Shown: positions 8,531-17,662 of the stretch, one piece after another
How positions within the stretch are numbered: the first letter of the stretch is position 1
How the letters are laid out: every line of letters begins with the position of its first letter
Origin: JANELJ01 sp024511395
GTDB lineage: Bacteria; Pseudomonadota; Gammaproteobacteria; GRL18
DNA: 64,000 bases
Assembly (NCBI GenBank): GCA_963681975.1
Contig: OY820613.1
Coordinates: 2,418,001-2,482,000 of the forward strand
Reading direction: 5' to 3'
Made by a program: the position numbers and the translations under genes
The notes under the pieces: model-generated
Databases searched by the model: none
What the model saw: only the letters and a program-made list of their open reading frames with translations
Told to the model about the DNA's origin: nothing

Positions 8531-11171
8531 AAGCCACTTCCTCAGCCCGAACAACCCGGTCAAAAACCAGTTCGCCATTAGCCCCGACATCCACTTCAAT
8601 AATATCCCCAAGCATATATTTACCTGCCAGGATTTCCTGAGCCAGTGGGTTTTCCAGAGACTGCTGGATGGCCCGTTTCAGTGGTCTTGCACCATAGATT
8701 GGGTCAAAGCCGGCCTCGGCAATTTTATCCATTGCAGCTTCAGAAACGTCCAGATCCAGTTCTCGATCCACCAGTCTGTTACGTAAATCCTGCATCTGTA
8801 TGGTTGCAATTTTACGGATAACATCTTTGGCTAATGGATGGAATACCACCACATCATCGATACGGTTAATAAACTCGGGTCTGAAGTGCTGTGATACCAC
8901 TTCCATTACCTCAGTTTTCATAACCTTGTAATCCGCTTCCGCTTCTTCACTATTATGAGCACTGGCTTTTATGCTCAGTTCCTGGATCCTTTGTGAGCCC
9001 AAGTTGGAAGTCATAATAATGACCGTATTGCGTAAGTCCACGGTACGTCCCTGACCATCAGTCAGACGACCATCATCCAGTACCTGCAGAAGGATATTAA
9101 ACACATCGGGATGTGCTTTTTCCACTTCATCCAGCAGGATCACGGAGTATGGCTTACGCCGTACGGCTTCAGTCAGGTAACCGCCTTCTTCATAGCCGAC
9201 ATAGCCTGGAGGCGCACCAATTAAGCGGGCTACGGCATGTTTTTCCATAAATTCGGACATATCCATCCGCACCATGGCATCTTCCATGTCAAACAGGAAG
9301 TTAGCCAGGGCCTTGGTTAACTCGGTTTTACCGACACCGGTTGGGCCAAGGAACAGGAATGAACCATTAGGCCGTCTTGGGTCAGACAGTCCGGCACGGG
9401 AACGACGAATGGCATTGGCCACCACGGTAACCGCTTCACTTTGTCCGACAACCCGTTCACACAGTTTTTCTTCCAAATGCAGCAGTTTTTCATTTTCACC
9501 TTCTAACATCTTAGCTACGGGAATACCGGTCCATTTGGCGACCACTTCGGCAATTTCTTCCTCAGTGACTGAGTTTCTAAGCAGTTTTGGCTTATCACCT
9601 GTATCGAGCATCTCTAATTGTGATGCCATATCCAGCTGCTTTTCCAGTTCCGGAATACGACCGTACTGTAACTCAGACATACGCGCCAGATCACCGGCAC
9701 GCTGAGCAGTTTCCAGATCCTTACGGGCTTGGTCGAGAGCTTCCTTAATATGCTGGGTTCCCTGTACAACCGCTTTTTCTGACTTCCAGATCTCATCCAG
9801 TTCGGAATATTCACGCTCCAGTTCGGCAATGTCTTCTTCAAGACTTTCCAGACGCTTTTTAGAGGCCGCATCAGATTCCTTGCTCAGAGCTTCACGCTCA
9901 ATTTTGAGCTGGATCAGGCGGCGTTCCAATTTGTCCATTTCTTCCGGTTTGGAATCAATTTCCATACGGATACGGCTGGCTACTTCATCCACCAGATCGA
10001 TAGCCTTATCAGGCAGTTTACGATCAGTAATATAACGATGGGACAAAGTCGCTGCTGCAACAATCGCCGGATCAGTAATATCTACCCCGTGGTGCACTTC
10101 GTATTTCTCTTTCAGACCACGCAGAATAGCAATGGTATCTTCCAGAGTAGGCTCTTCCACCAGTACTTTCTGGAAACGACGTTCCAGGGCGGCATCTTTT
10201 TCCATATACTCACGGTATTCATCCAGAGTAGTCGCCCCCACACAGTGTAATTCACCACGTGCCAGGGCGGGTTTGAGCATATTACCGGCATCCATGGAGC
10301 CTTCTGCCTTACCGGCTCCGACCATGGTATGAATTTCATCAATAAACAGGATAATACTGCCTTCCTGTTTGGACAGATCATTAAGAACTGCTTTTAAACG
10401 TTCTTCAAATTCACCACGGAATTTGGCGCCGGCAATCAGTGAGCCCATATCCAGGGATAAAATCCGCTTGTGTTTCAGTCCTTCAGGGACTTCGCCGTTG
10501 ATTATGCGTTGTGCCAGTCCTTCAATAATGGCAGTTTTACCCACACCGGGCTCACCGATTAATACAGGATTGTTCTTGGTACGACGCTGCAGAACCTGAA
10601 TGGTACGACGAATTTCATCATCACGACCAATAACCGGGTCTAATTTACCCTGTTCTGCACGCTCGGTTAAATCAATAGTATATTTTTCCAGCGCCTGACG
10701 CTGATCTTCCGCATTGGGATCATTAACGCTCTGGCCTCCGCGCATGGCGTCAATGGCTTCCTCAATGTTTTTCTTGTCTGCACCCAGCTTCTGCAGAATG
10801 CTACCTAACTGGCCTTTATCTTCCACGGCTGCAAGAATAAACAGCTCGCTGGAGATAAACTGGTCTTTACGCTGCTGGGACAGTTTATCGGTAAGATTTA
10901 ATAAACGGGTTAATTCAGGTGATACCTGAACATCGCCCGCAGAACCCTCTACACTGGCCATTTGATCCAGTGCCTGGGACAGTTGTGAACGCAATAAATT
11001 AATATTGACGTTAGATTGTGTCAGCAGGTGTCTTGCAGTACCCCCTTCCTGATCAAGCAGTGCAATCATCACATGAATTGATTCCATAAACTGATGATCC
11101 CGCCCGATAGCAAGGCTCTGGGCATCTGCTATTGCCTGCTGAAATTTGCTTGTTAGTTTATCCATTCTCAT
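8529..11171 (-). CDS. clpB: ATP-dependent disaggregase ClpB
   Basis: At 880 residues this is the normal ClpB length. The Clp N-terminal domain (about 1-145) is followed by AAA+ domain 1 with Walker A GEPGVGKTAI near residue 206 and Walker B IILFIDEIH, the coiled-coil middle domain (about 405-525), and AAA+ domain 2 with Walker A GPTGVGKTEL near 606 and VILLDEVEKAHPDVF. With DnaK it extracts polypeptides from aggregates after heat shock. The start MRMDKLTSKFQ matches the family start. Upstream, CCTGGAA and GGCCATAT resemble a heat-shock promoter, but the spacing (17) is long. The gene is downstream of rluD-pgeF as in many gammaproteobacteria, although gcvR-like and def genes lie between. Confidence 0.97.
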   Translation of the reverse strand: MRMDKLTSKFQQAIADAQSLAIGRDHQFMESIHVMIALLDQEGGTARHLLTQSNVNINLLRSQLSQALDQMASVEGSAGDVQVSPELTRLLNLTDKLSQQRKDQFISSELFILAAVEDKGQLGSILQKLGADKKNIEEAIDAMRGGQSVNDPNAEDQRQALEKYTIDLTERAEQGKLDPVIGRDDEIRRTIQVLQRRTKNNPVLIGEPGVGKTAIIEGLAQRIINGEVPEGLKHKRILSLDMGSLIAGAKFRGEFEERLKAVLNDLSKQEGSIILFIDEIHTMVGAGKAEGSMDAGNMLKPALARGELHCVGATTLDEYREYMEKDAALERRFQKVLVEEPTLEDTIAILRGLKEKYEVHHGVDITDPAIVAAATLSHRYITDRKLPDKAIDLVDEVASRIRMEIDSKPEEMDKLERRLIQLKIEREALSKESDAASKKRLESLEEDIAELEREYSELDEIWKSEKAVVQGTQHIKEALDQARKDLETAQRAGDLARMSELQYGRIPELEKQLDMASQLEMLDTGDKPKLLRNSVTEEEIAEVVAKWTGIPVAKMLEGENEKLLHLEEKLCERVVGQSEAVTVVANAIRRSRAGLSDPRRPNGSFLFLGPTGVGKTELTKALANFLFDMEDAMVRMDMSEFMEKHAVARLIGAPPGYVGYEEGGYLTEAVRRKPYSVILLDEVEKAHPDVFNILLQVLDDGRLTDGQGRTVDLRNTVIIMTSNLGSQRIQELSIKASAHNSEEAEADYKVMKTEVMEVVSQHFRPEFINRIDDVVVFHPLAKDVIRKIATIQMQDLRNRLVDRELDLDVSEAAMDKIAEAGFDPIYGARPLKRAIQQSLENPLAQEILAGKYMLGDIIEVDVGANGELVFDRVVRAEEVA

Positions 11172-11302
11172 TGGTTAGCCTCACTAAATATAAATTTTCT
11201 GGTTTTTCTCTAAAAAGACAAATATGGCCTGTGGATAACTTTTTTGTTCCAGGGCTGTATATACGAGTAAGAGACCCGTACTCCTAGGTAGCCTGACTAT
11301 AG

Positions 11303-11806
11303 TTACTTTTTATAGACCTTGCGCTTAAACAGATCAGTTCGGCGACTGACCAAGCGGTCGAGAAACAGCAGACCATCCAGGTGGTCCAATTCATGCTGTA
11401 CGGCCCGCGCCTCATAGCCAGTACATTCGTAATCAATTAATTCGCCCTGAGCATTGCAGGCCTGCAGGGTGATTTTTTCTGCTCGGATAACATTGCCGGT
11501 ATAATCAGGCACAGACATACAGCCTTCACGGCCTATTTTCATACCCTCCCAGGTTTTTATTTCCGGGTTTATCAGGATCATGCAGCCATTGTGTTTAATT
11601 TTGGGTTTGGACGACACATCCACAATAGCTATACGTTTAAAACAGCCCACCTGGGGAGCGGCAATACCAACACCACCCGGTCCGGCCCACATGGTTTCTT
11701 CCAGATCCACCAGAAAATTCTGCAGTTGATCATCAAATAGTTCGACCGGTTCAGAAACCTGTTTCAGGGCTTCATCCGGGTATTTTAAAATGTCCAGTAT
11801 CGCCAT
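11303..11806 (-). CDS. def: Peptide deformylase
   Basis: This 167-residue enzyme removes the formyl group from the N-terminal methionine of new proteins. All three family motifs are present: GVGIAAPQ (45-52), EGCMSVP (94-100, metal ligand C96; most homologues have EGCLS) and HELDH (138-142, metal ligands H138 and H142, catalytic E139). It starts 4 bp after the stop of the GcvR-like gene, so the two are probably one transcript. It is not next to fmt, which is the usual partner of the main def gene, so this may be a second deformylase; a fmt-linked copy elsewhere in the genome would confirm that. Confidence 0.93.
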   Translation of the reverse strand: MAILDILKYPDEALKQVSEPVELFDDQLQNFLVDLEETMWAGPGGVGIAAPQVGCFKRIAIVDVSSKPKIKHNGCMILINPEIKTWEGMKIGREGCMSVPDYTGNVIRAEKITLQACNAQGELIDYECTGYEARAVQHELDHLDGLLFLDRLVSRRTDLFKRKVYKK

Positions 11807-11809
11807 GAT

Positions 11810-12331
11810 TTAACCTATCATGACATCAAGTGGTGCCAGATCAACATTTACTCCATCTGCCTTAATCTGTTCCACTGCTTTTTCTACTGCGGCCATACCC
11901 TGGGTAGCAATGCCTTCTATCTGTATAATATAAATCGGTTCAGCCTCGCTGCCGGCCACATCAGAATCCAGATCGGTAATGTTGTAACTAGCTTCCAGCA
12001 AGGCAGTGGTGGTTTTGGCTACAATACCGGAACGATCAGCCCCGTACACGGTAATAATGGAATCAGGGATTTCATGCTGATGCAGGCTGGCTTCTATGCT
12101 CTGAAATGAAATAGTCAGATTCATATCCTGCACCACAGGTGTTAGACACTGAGTCAACTCCTCAATAGACTGCTCACTTTTTACCATTAGCATTATGGTA
12201 AAATTGCCTCCCAGACGCATCATGGATGCTTCTCCTAACTGGGCACCAGCTTCATACAATGCAGTGGTAATTCTGGCCACAATACCCGGCTGATCCTGCC
12301 CCACCAAGGTTAACATTTTCCAATTGTTCAT
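11810..12331 (-). CDS. ACT-domain protein, glycine cleavage repressor-like (GcvR family)
   Basis: The 173 residues contain two ACT domains: MLTLVGQDQPGIVARITTALYEAG at the N-terminus and ITVYGADRSGIVAKTTTALLEAS in the second half. This tandem arrangement and length match GcvR, which in E. coli holds GcvA in its repressing state when glycine is low. No gcvA or gcv operon is visible here, so the regulatory target is unknown. The gene lies between pgeF and def on the same strand, with only a 4-bp gap to def. The annotation rests on family resemblance; a general amino-acid-sensing ACT protein is the alternative. Confidence 0.7.
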   Translation of the reverse strand: MNNWKMLTLVGQDQPGIVARITTALYEAGAQLGEASMMRLGGNFTIMLMVKSEQSIEELTQCLTPVVQDMNLTISFQSIEASLHQHEIPDSIITVYGADRSGIVAKTTTALLEASYNITDLDSDVAGSEAEPIYIIQIEGIATQGMAAVEKAVEQIKADGVNVDLAPLDVMIG

Positions 12332-12365
12332 TTATTGTTCTCTTTGTTATTTAATCATTTCCTGC

Positions 12366-13154
12366 TTATTCTATCCATATCATACTGGCTATACGTCCAG
12401 TCACCCTATCACGCCGGTAAGAATAAAATTTATCTGCCTCGCTATAGGTACAATAGTGGCCGCCGGAGACATTATCAACGCCTATTGCTGATAATCGTAC
12501 TCTGGCTAATTGATATATATCAGCTAAACATTTATTTTGCCCATCAGAGGTTTTGGTATGCTCTGAAAAACACTGGTCAATCAATTCGTAATGATACCTT
12601 CCCTTGTTCCGTGCCCGAGCCAGAAATGCCTGCCGAACATCCTCTCCTACTTCAAAATGATTCGGCCCAATGGCTGGCCCCAGCCAGACCAGTACTTCTT
12701 CTTTCTGGCAGGTGGATATTGTAAGTAATTGTTCAACCCCCTGCTCCAGAATTCCTGCCAGAAGCCCCCGCCAGCCAGCATGAACAGCAGCTACTGCACT
12801 GCCCTGCCGGTTACAGATCAGAGCAGGCAGACAATCCGCCGTCATGACCACTGATACAATATTTTTCTGTGCTGTTATACTGCCGTCTGCATCCGCTTGC
12901 AATACAGTATCAGCGGCATCAATAATCCGGCGGCTGTGGATCTGGTTTAGCCATACCGGCTCAGAAGGCAGCAGTTCTTTCAGTCTTTTACGGTTTTGCT
13001 CAACAGTTTGTGGGTCATCACCTACATGCATAGCTAGGTTAAAGCTTTTATAAGGAGGAAGACTGTAACCGCCTATACGGGTGGTTATCAATGTTCTGAT
13101 ATTATTAGGGGCATCCCAGTCAGCCTGAATAATAGTTTGGGAGAGAGGGATCAT
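12366..13154 (-). CDS. pgeF: PgeF/YfiH purine nucleoside phosphorylase-laccase family protein
   Basis: The start is taken at ATG 13154 (MIPLSQTIIQADW), because it overlaps the rluD stop as ATGA and family proteins begin there; the frame itself is open further upstream. The protein has 262 residues. The zinc-binding residues of this family are seen in NQIHSRR (His), MTADCLPALIC (Cys) and AAVHAGWRG (His). E. coli PgeF (YfiH) has been linked to correct incorporation of L-Ala in peptidoglycan precursors, and other members act on purine nucleosides. The rluD-pgeF pair is conserved across gammaproteobacteria. Confidence 0.9.
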   Translation of the reverse strand: MIPLSQTIIQADWDAPNNIRTLITTRIGGYSLPPYKSFNLAMHVGDDPQTVEQNRKRLKELLPSEPVWLNQIHSRRIIDAADTVLQADADGSITAQKNIVSVVMTADCLPALICNRQGSAVAAVHAGWRGLLAGILEQGVEQLLTISTCQKEEVLVWLGPAIGPNHFEVGEDVRQAFLARARNKGRYHYELIDQCFSEHTKTSDGQNKCLADIYQLARVRLSAIGVDNVSGGHYCTYSEADKFYSYRRDRVTGRIASMIWIE

Positions 13155-14122
13155 GCCTGTTCCGTATATTCTCTTAACAGAGTCTTTAACTGCATCATAT
13201 CCTCCGGTAGTTCGGCTTCCCATTCCAGCCATTGCCCGGTTTGAGGATGCTCAAGACCCAGTTTGCGGGCGTGTAATGCCTGGCGTTGAAAATTAAGCAG
13301 AAAGGTTTTTAAATCCTCACTGCAGTCCGGAGGTAAACGTAGACGTCCGGCATATACGGGGTCGCCGACTAGGGGGTAACGGATCCAGGCCATATGAACA
13401 CGGATCTGATGCGTCCGGCCGGTTTCCAGTTTAACAGAGACTGCCGTATATTGACGAAACCGCTCTTTAATTCGGTAATGAGTAATGGCTTCTTTTCCGG
13501 CAGCGGGGTTTTTCATAACGGCCATTTTCACCCGCTGAGTCGGATGACGGCCAATGGGCTGGTCAATGGTTCCACCGCCAGTCATTTCAGCATTTACAAT
13601 GGCTTCATATTCCCGGTCAAACGCACGTCTCTGTAACTGTTCGACCAGTTGGATCTGGGCGGTTAGAGTTTTAGCCACCACCAGCAGGCCGGAGGTTTCC
13701 TTGTCAATTCGGTGGACAATACCGGCACGGGGTACATTAATCAGTTCAGGACAGTGATACAGCAAACCATTAAGCAGGGTACCTGTGCGGTTACCAATAG
13801 CCGGGTGTACCACCAGACCAACATGCTTATTGATCACCAGCAGCTCATCATCTTCATAAACAATATTCAGGGGAATATCTTCCGCTTCCCATTCCCCCTG
13901 CTGTTCCTGTTCTATAGTAACATCAATGGTTTCACCACCGGTTACTTTGGTCTTTGGCTTAACCGCCTGACCATCCAGTAAAACCTTGCCCTTTTTAACC
14001 CATTGCTGCAGCCGAGAACGGGAAAATTCCGGTAATAAATCCACCAGCACCTGATCCAGACGCTGACCATAGGCATCAGCAGACACAGTATATTGGCGTT
14101 GCTCGGTTAGTATCGAATTCAT
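13151..14122 (-). CDS. rluD: 23S rRNA pseudouridine(1911/1915/1917) synthase RluD
   Basis: This 323-residue protein has an N-terminal S4 RNA-binding domain (about residues 18-75, RLDQVLVDLLPEFSRSRLQQWVKKG) and a catalytic domain with the RluA-family motif HRIDKETSGLLVVAKT, whose Asp is the catalytic residue. It makes the three pseudouridines of helix 69 in 23S rRNA. It is translationally coupled to pgeF through ATGA and divergent from bamD with a 114-bp shared promoter region, the same arrangement as in E. coli. Confidence 0.95.
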   Translation of the reverse strand: MNSILTEQRQYTVSADAYGQRLDQVLVDLLPEFSRSRLQQWVKKGKVLLDGQAVKPKTKVTGGETIDVTIEQEQQGEWEAEDIPLNIVYEDDELLVINKHVGLVVHPAIGNRTGTLLNGLLYHCPELINVPRAGIVHRIDKETSGLLVVAKTLTAQIQLVEQLQRRAFDREYEAIVNAEMTGGGTIDQPIGRHPTQRVKMAVMKNPAAGKEAITHYRIKERFRQYTAVSVKLETGRTHQIRVHMAWIRYPLVGDPVYAGRLRLPPDCSEDLKTFLLNFQRQALHARKLGLEHPQTGQWLEWEAELPEDMMQLKTLLREYTEQA

Positions 14123-14236
14123 TTTGCAAGTATAACGTATTTCTCATATACTAGGCGCTCTTAAAATAATAAATATCCGGAACAGTTTTAAACGTTTTGA
14201 ATTTTATACCCTTTTAATTAATAACCAAATTACCTT

Positions 14237-15079
14237 ATGCCTGCTGCTCATTCAAACCGCTTATACCTGCTGATCCTGCTTACTTTTATTAGTATTTTTT
14301 CTTCCGGCTGCTCTATTATAGAATCCTGGCTGCCCGAAGAAATTGACGAAACCAAAAGCTGGTCTGCCAGTAAACTGTATGCGGAAGCGAAAGCCAACCT
14401 AGCTGATGGTGAATACCAGTCTGCAATTGATCTGTATGAAAAACTGGAAGCCCGTTATCCGCATGGCGCTTATGCACAGCAGGCACAGCTGGAAACAGCC
14501 TATGCTTACTATAAATTTGAAGAACCGGAATCCGCCATTGCAGCAGCAGACCGCTTTATCAAACTGCACCCCCGTCATGCCAATGTAGATTATGCCTATT
14601 ATCTAAGGGGACTGGTAACTTTCCCGGCCCGGAAAAGTATATTTGAATTTATTTTTCCACAGGATGAATCCAAGCGAGATCCCAATTCATCACTGGAATC
14701 TTTTAATTATTTCAGCGAACTGGTAAGAAAGATTCCCAACAGCAAATACGCAAAAGATGCTGTTTTAAGAATGCGTTATCTGCGCAACAAGGTCGCCAAG
14801 CACGAACTGCATGTCGCTAAATACTATATGAGAAGACATGCTTATATTGCCGCCGTTGACCGTGCATCTTATGTAGTGGAACATTACCAGCAGACACCGG
14901 CGGTTAGTGAAGCACTATTATTAATGGTAGAAGGCTATAAAAAACTGAACCAGCCCCGCTTGGCACAGGATGCCCAGCGAGTATATGATCAAAATGCAGC
15001 TAAATTCCACAAAGAGGTGTTTTATGTGGATGAGCCGGTCATTCCTTGGATTCCGGAGTGGATGAAGCCGAATACGTAG
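14237..15079 (+). CDS. bamD: Outer-membrane assembly lipoprotein BamD
   Basis: This 280-residue protein begins with a lipoprotein signal peptide: a hydrophobic stretch LYLLILLTFISIF ends at the lipobox SSGC, with C25 as the lipidated cysteine. Tetratricopeptide repeats follow (for example LYAEAKANLADGEYQSAIDLYEKLEARYPHG is split over the first repeat). BamD is the essential partner of BamA in inserting beta-barrel proteins into the outer membrane. The position next to rluD is the conserved one. The TAG stop is followed after only 5 bp by the heptamer array, so the 3' untranslated region of bamD has been replaced by repeats. Confidence 0.95.
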   Translation: MPAAHSNRLYLLILLTFISIFSSGCSIIESWLPEEIDETKSWSASKLYAEAKANLADGEYQSAIDLYEKLEARYPHGAYAQQAQLETAYAYYKFEEPESAIAAADRFIKLHPRHANVDYAYYLRGLVTFPARKSIFEFIFPQDESKRDPNSSLESFNYFSELVRKIPNSKYAKDAVLRMRYLRNKVAKHELHVAKYYMRRHAYIAAVDRASYVVEHYQQTPAVSEALLLMVEGYKKLNQPRLAQDAQRVYDQNAAKFHKEVFYVDEPVIPWIPEWMKPNT

Positions 15080-15084
15080 AAGAG

Positions 15085-15248
15085 CAGCGTTCAGCGTTCA
15101 GCGTTCAGCGTTCAGCGTTCAGCGTTCAGCGTTCAGCGTTCAGCGTTCAGCGTTCAGCGTTCAGCGTTCAGCGTTCAGCGTTCAGCGTTCAGCGTTCAGC
15201 GTTCAGCGTTCAGCGTTCAGCGTTCAGCGTTCAGCGTTCAGCGTTCAG
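15085..15248. repeat. Perfect tandem array of CAGCGTT, about 23.4 units
   Basis: The array is 164 bp of uninterrupted 7-base repeat with no sequence variation. It starts 5 bp after the bamD stop and ends about 110 bp before the glnB stop, which faces it. The first bases (AAGAGCAGCG) equal the start of the hairpin arm at 8485. A lone complement, CTGAACGCT, remains at about 15340-15348. Confidence 0.95.
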
Positions 15249-15356
15249 GAAAAATTTTAAATTCTCTTTTTCTTCAGTCAAGCAAAACATTCAAATATAT
15301 TGTATTTACTTTAAGATAAATCCTGCTGCTCTGGCTCTTTCTGAACGCTATCTTTT

Positions 15357-15695
15357 TTAAATAGCCTCCCGGTCTTCTTCCCCGGTACGAATTCTCAGCA
15401 CTTTTTCTATCGATGAAACAAATATCTTCCCATCCCCAATTTTACCGGTTCGGGCGGCATTGGTGATGACTTCGATGCAGCGTTCCATAATTTCTTCCTG
15501 CACAACAATTTCCAGTTTGACCTTGGGTAAAAAATCAATCACATATTCTGCACCACGATAAAGCTCTGTGTGGCCTTTCTGACGACCAAAGCCTTTTACT
15601 TCTGTTGCAGTCATACCGGTAACACCGATCTCAGACAGGGCTTCGCGCACATCATCAAGTTTAAAGGGTTTGATAATTGCTTCAATTTTTTTCAT
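15357..15695 (-). CDS. glnB: Nitrogen regulatory protein P-II
   Basis: The start is taken at ATG 15695 (MKKIEAIIKPFKLDDVREAL), the universal P-II start, preceded by AAAGGA; an upstream in-frame ATG would add 17 atypical residues. The 112-residue length is standard. The T-loop carries Y51 in YRGAEYVIDFLPK, the uridylylation site, and the C-terminus has GKIGDGKIFV. P-II trimers sense 2-oxoglutarate, ATP and glutamine state and signal to GlnD, GlnE and NtrB. It could be glnB or glnK; no amtB is adjacent, which favours glnB. Confidence 0.93.
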   Translation of the reverse strand: MKKIEAIIKPFKLDDVREALSEIGVTGMTATEVKGFGRQKGHTELYRGAEYVIDFLPKVKLEIVVQEEIMERCIEVITNAARTGKIGDGKIFVSSIEKVLRIRTGEEDREAI

Positions 15696-15861
15696 ATGTG
15701 ATATTTCCTTTCGTTTTGTACAGGGCTTTTTGTATTTATTTGTCATTATCCCAGATGGGTTAATATGTTAACTCAAAACGGTTCTTTCAGACAAATACTT
15801 TTATAAATGCTAAAATATTTAACCTGAATAAATCAGTTGAATCGACAAGCGAGTCCTAACT

Positions 15862-16695
15862 ATGGATAGAGAAACCATTATTGCTGAAATGAGAGTACTG
15901 CCCGAAATTGATCCGCAGTTCGAAATCGAGCAGCGGCTGAATTTTATTAAAAGCCATTTACTGGCCTCAGGGCTGAAAACGCTGGTTCTGGGGATCAGCG
16001 GTGGGATTGATTCGGCTACCTGTGGGCGCCTGGCACAACTAGCAGTTGAGCAGCTTAGAACAGAGCAGCAGGATAATGACTATCAGTTTGTAGCCATACG
16101 CCTACCTTATGGCGTACAGGCTGATGAGGAGGATGCCCAGGTTTCACTAAACTTTATTCAGCCGGATAAAAACCTGATGGTCAATGTAAAGCCCGGTGCA
16201 GATGCCATTCACAATGAAACCCTGCATGCACTGGAATCAGCCAGCCTGCTGAACCATTCTAAATACGCCATTGATTTTGCCAAGGGTAATGTCAAAGCCC
16301 GTACCCGTATGACTATACAGTTTGAAATTGCCGGTATTTTAACCGGCCTGGTACTGGGTACCGACCATTCAGCTGAAAATGTGACCGGTTTTTATACCAA
16401 GTACGGAGACGGTGCCTGTGATCTGGCACCCCTGTTTGGTCTAAATAAACGCCAGATCCGCCAGGTGGCAAAAGCTCTCGGAGCACCGCATAGTATTATT
16501 GAAAAAACACCAACAGCTGATCTGGAATGCCACTCACCTTCCAAAGCCGATGAAGAAGCCCTGGGGATCAGTTATGATTTAATTGATAATTTTCTGGAAG
16601 GCAAAGCAATTGATAAGGAAAGTGAAGAGAAGATCATCCAGATTTATATTAATACTCAGCATAAGCGGCAGCCGATACCGACGGTTTATGACTGA
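15862..16695 (+). CDS. nadE: Ammonia-dependent NAD(+) synthetase
   Basis: This 277-residue protein has the PP-loop SGGIDS (46-51) of N-type ATP pyrophosphatases and the length of the single-domain, ammonia-using NadE of E. coli. It amidates nicotinic acid adenine dinucleotide to NAD. Other family features include the conserved stretch GTDHSAENVTGFYTKYGDGACDLAPL. It is transcribed away from glnB; the two have a shared 166-bp upstream region, and the link to nitrogen status is suggestive. It converges on sucD. Confidence 0.95.
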   Translation: MDRETIIAEMRVLPEIDPQFEIEQRLNFIKSHLLASGLKTLVLGISGGIDSATCGRLAQLAVEQLRTEQQDNDYQFVAIRLPYGVQADEEDAQVSLNFIQPDKNLMVNVKPGADAIHNETLHALESASLLNHSKYAIDFAKGNVKARTRMTIQFEIAGILTGLVLGTDHSAENVTGFYTKYGDGACDLAPLFGLNKRQIRQVAKALGAPHSIIEKTPTADLECHSPSKADEEALGISYDLIDNFLEGKAIDKESEEKIIQIYINTQHKRQPIPTVYD

Positions 16696-16792
16696 GTACC
16701 TTGAATAACATTTCTGAGAGTGCGGGTATATTGCCCGCGTTCCCAGGTGAAAGTATTTGCACTAAATCCCAGATTATTACCATAACAGGAAA

Positions 16793-17662
16793 TCAGGTTT
16801 TTATTATCCCCAGCATAGCTTTTCCCATATCTGCCGGTGAGCGGGTTATGGTTACACCGGCCACTTCAAGGGCTGCAAATTTTTCCTCTGCAGTCCCCTT
16901 ACCTCCGGCAATAATGGCACCGGCATGGCCCATACGCTTGCCTTTGGGTGCAGTGACTCCGGCAATATAGGCAACTACCGGCTTGCTGACTTGCTCTTTT
17001 ATGAACTGAGCGGCTTCTTCTTCTGCGGTACCGCCGATTTCCCCTACCATAATAATACCTTCGGTCTGCGGATCCTGTTCAAACAGGGTCAGACAGTCAA
17101 TAAAGTTCATGCCCTGAATGGGATCACCGCCAATTCCAATACAGGTACTTTGTCCCAGCCCCGTAATTGTGGTCTGATGGACGGCTTCATAGGTCAGTGT
17201 ACCGGAACGGGACACAATACCTATTTTGCCCAGCTGGTGAATCGAACCCGGCATAATGCCGATTTTACACTCACCAGGCGTTATCAGCCCAGGACAGTTG
17301 GGGCCAATTAAATAAACATCGTCCGGCAGACTGGCTTTTACCTTTAACATATCCAGAACCGGGATGCCTTCGGTTATGCAGGCAATGACTTTTATTCCAG
17401 CCCAGGCTGCTTCCAGAATGGCATCGGCCGCAAATGCAGCAGGCACATAAATCATGGTCGCATTGGCCCCGGTTTCTCTGACAGCGTCTTTAACAGTATT
17501 AAACACTGGTCGATCCAGATGAGTCTGGCCGCCTTTGCCCGGTGTCACACCGCCGACCAGATTAGTGCCGTAGGCAATAGCCTGTTCTGAGTGGAAAGTC
17601 CCCTGCTGGCCAGTAAAGCCCTGACATATCACCCGAGTTTGCTTATTAATTAAAACTGACAT
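16793..17662 (-). CDS. sucD: Succinyl-CoA ligase, ADP-forming, alpha subunit
   Basis: This 289-residue protein has the CoA-binding Rossmann domain at the N-terminus (CQGFTGQQGTFHSEQAIAYGTN) and the phosphohistidine loop GHAGAIIAGGKGTAEEKFAAL near residue 245. With SucC it converts succinyl-CoA to succinate with ATP formation in the TCA cycle. Its ATG overlaps the sucC stop (TGATG), showing translational coupling. No sucAB genes are nearby on the upstream side, where an ISbeta composite begins about 95 bp beyond sucC. Confidence 0.96.
   Translation of the reverse strand: MSVLINKQTRVICQGFTGQQGTFHSEQAIAYGTNLVGGVTPGKGGQTHLDRPVFNTVKDAVRETGANATMIYVPAAFAADAILEAAWAGIKVIACITEGIPVLDMLKVKASLPDDVYLIGPNCPGLITPGECKIGIMPGSIHQLGKIGIVSRSGTLTYEAVHQTTITGLGQSTCIGIGGDPIQGMNFIDCLTLFEQDPQTEGIIMVGEIGGTAEEEAAQFIKEQVSKPVVAYIAGVTAPKGKRMGHAGAIIAGGKGTAEEKFAALEVAGVTITRSPADMGKAMLGIIKT

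Noticed and set aside
9274..9705. Long frames opposite clpB, ileS, sucCD and topA
   Set aside because: They are shadows of strong coding sequence on the other strand, with serine/arginine-rich translations and no start signals.
12335..12724. A 129-codon plus-strand frame opposite pgeF
   Set aside because: It lies over the well-supported pgeF gene on the other strand and has no family resemblance.
15085..15248. CRISPR array
   Set aside because: Units are 7 bp, contiguous and without spacers; no cas genes are in the window.
15046..15360. A 104-codon frame running through the heptamer array, with repeats of SVQRSAF
   Set aside because: A 7-base repeat with few stops gives an open frame automatically. 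It overlaps the bamD end out of frame and has no ribosome-binding site or family resemblance.
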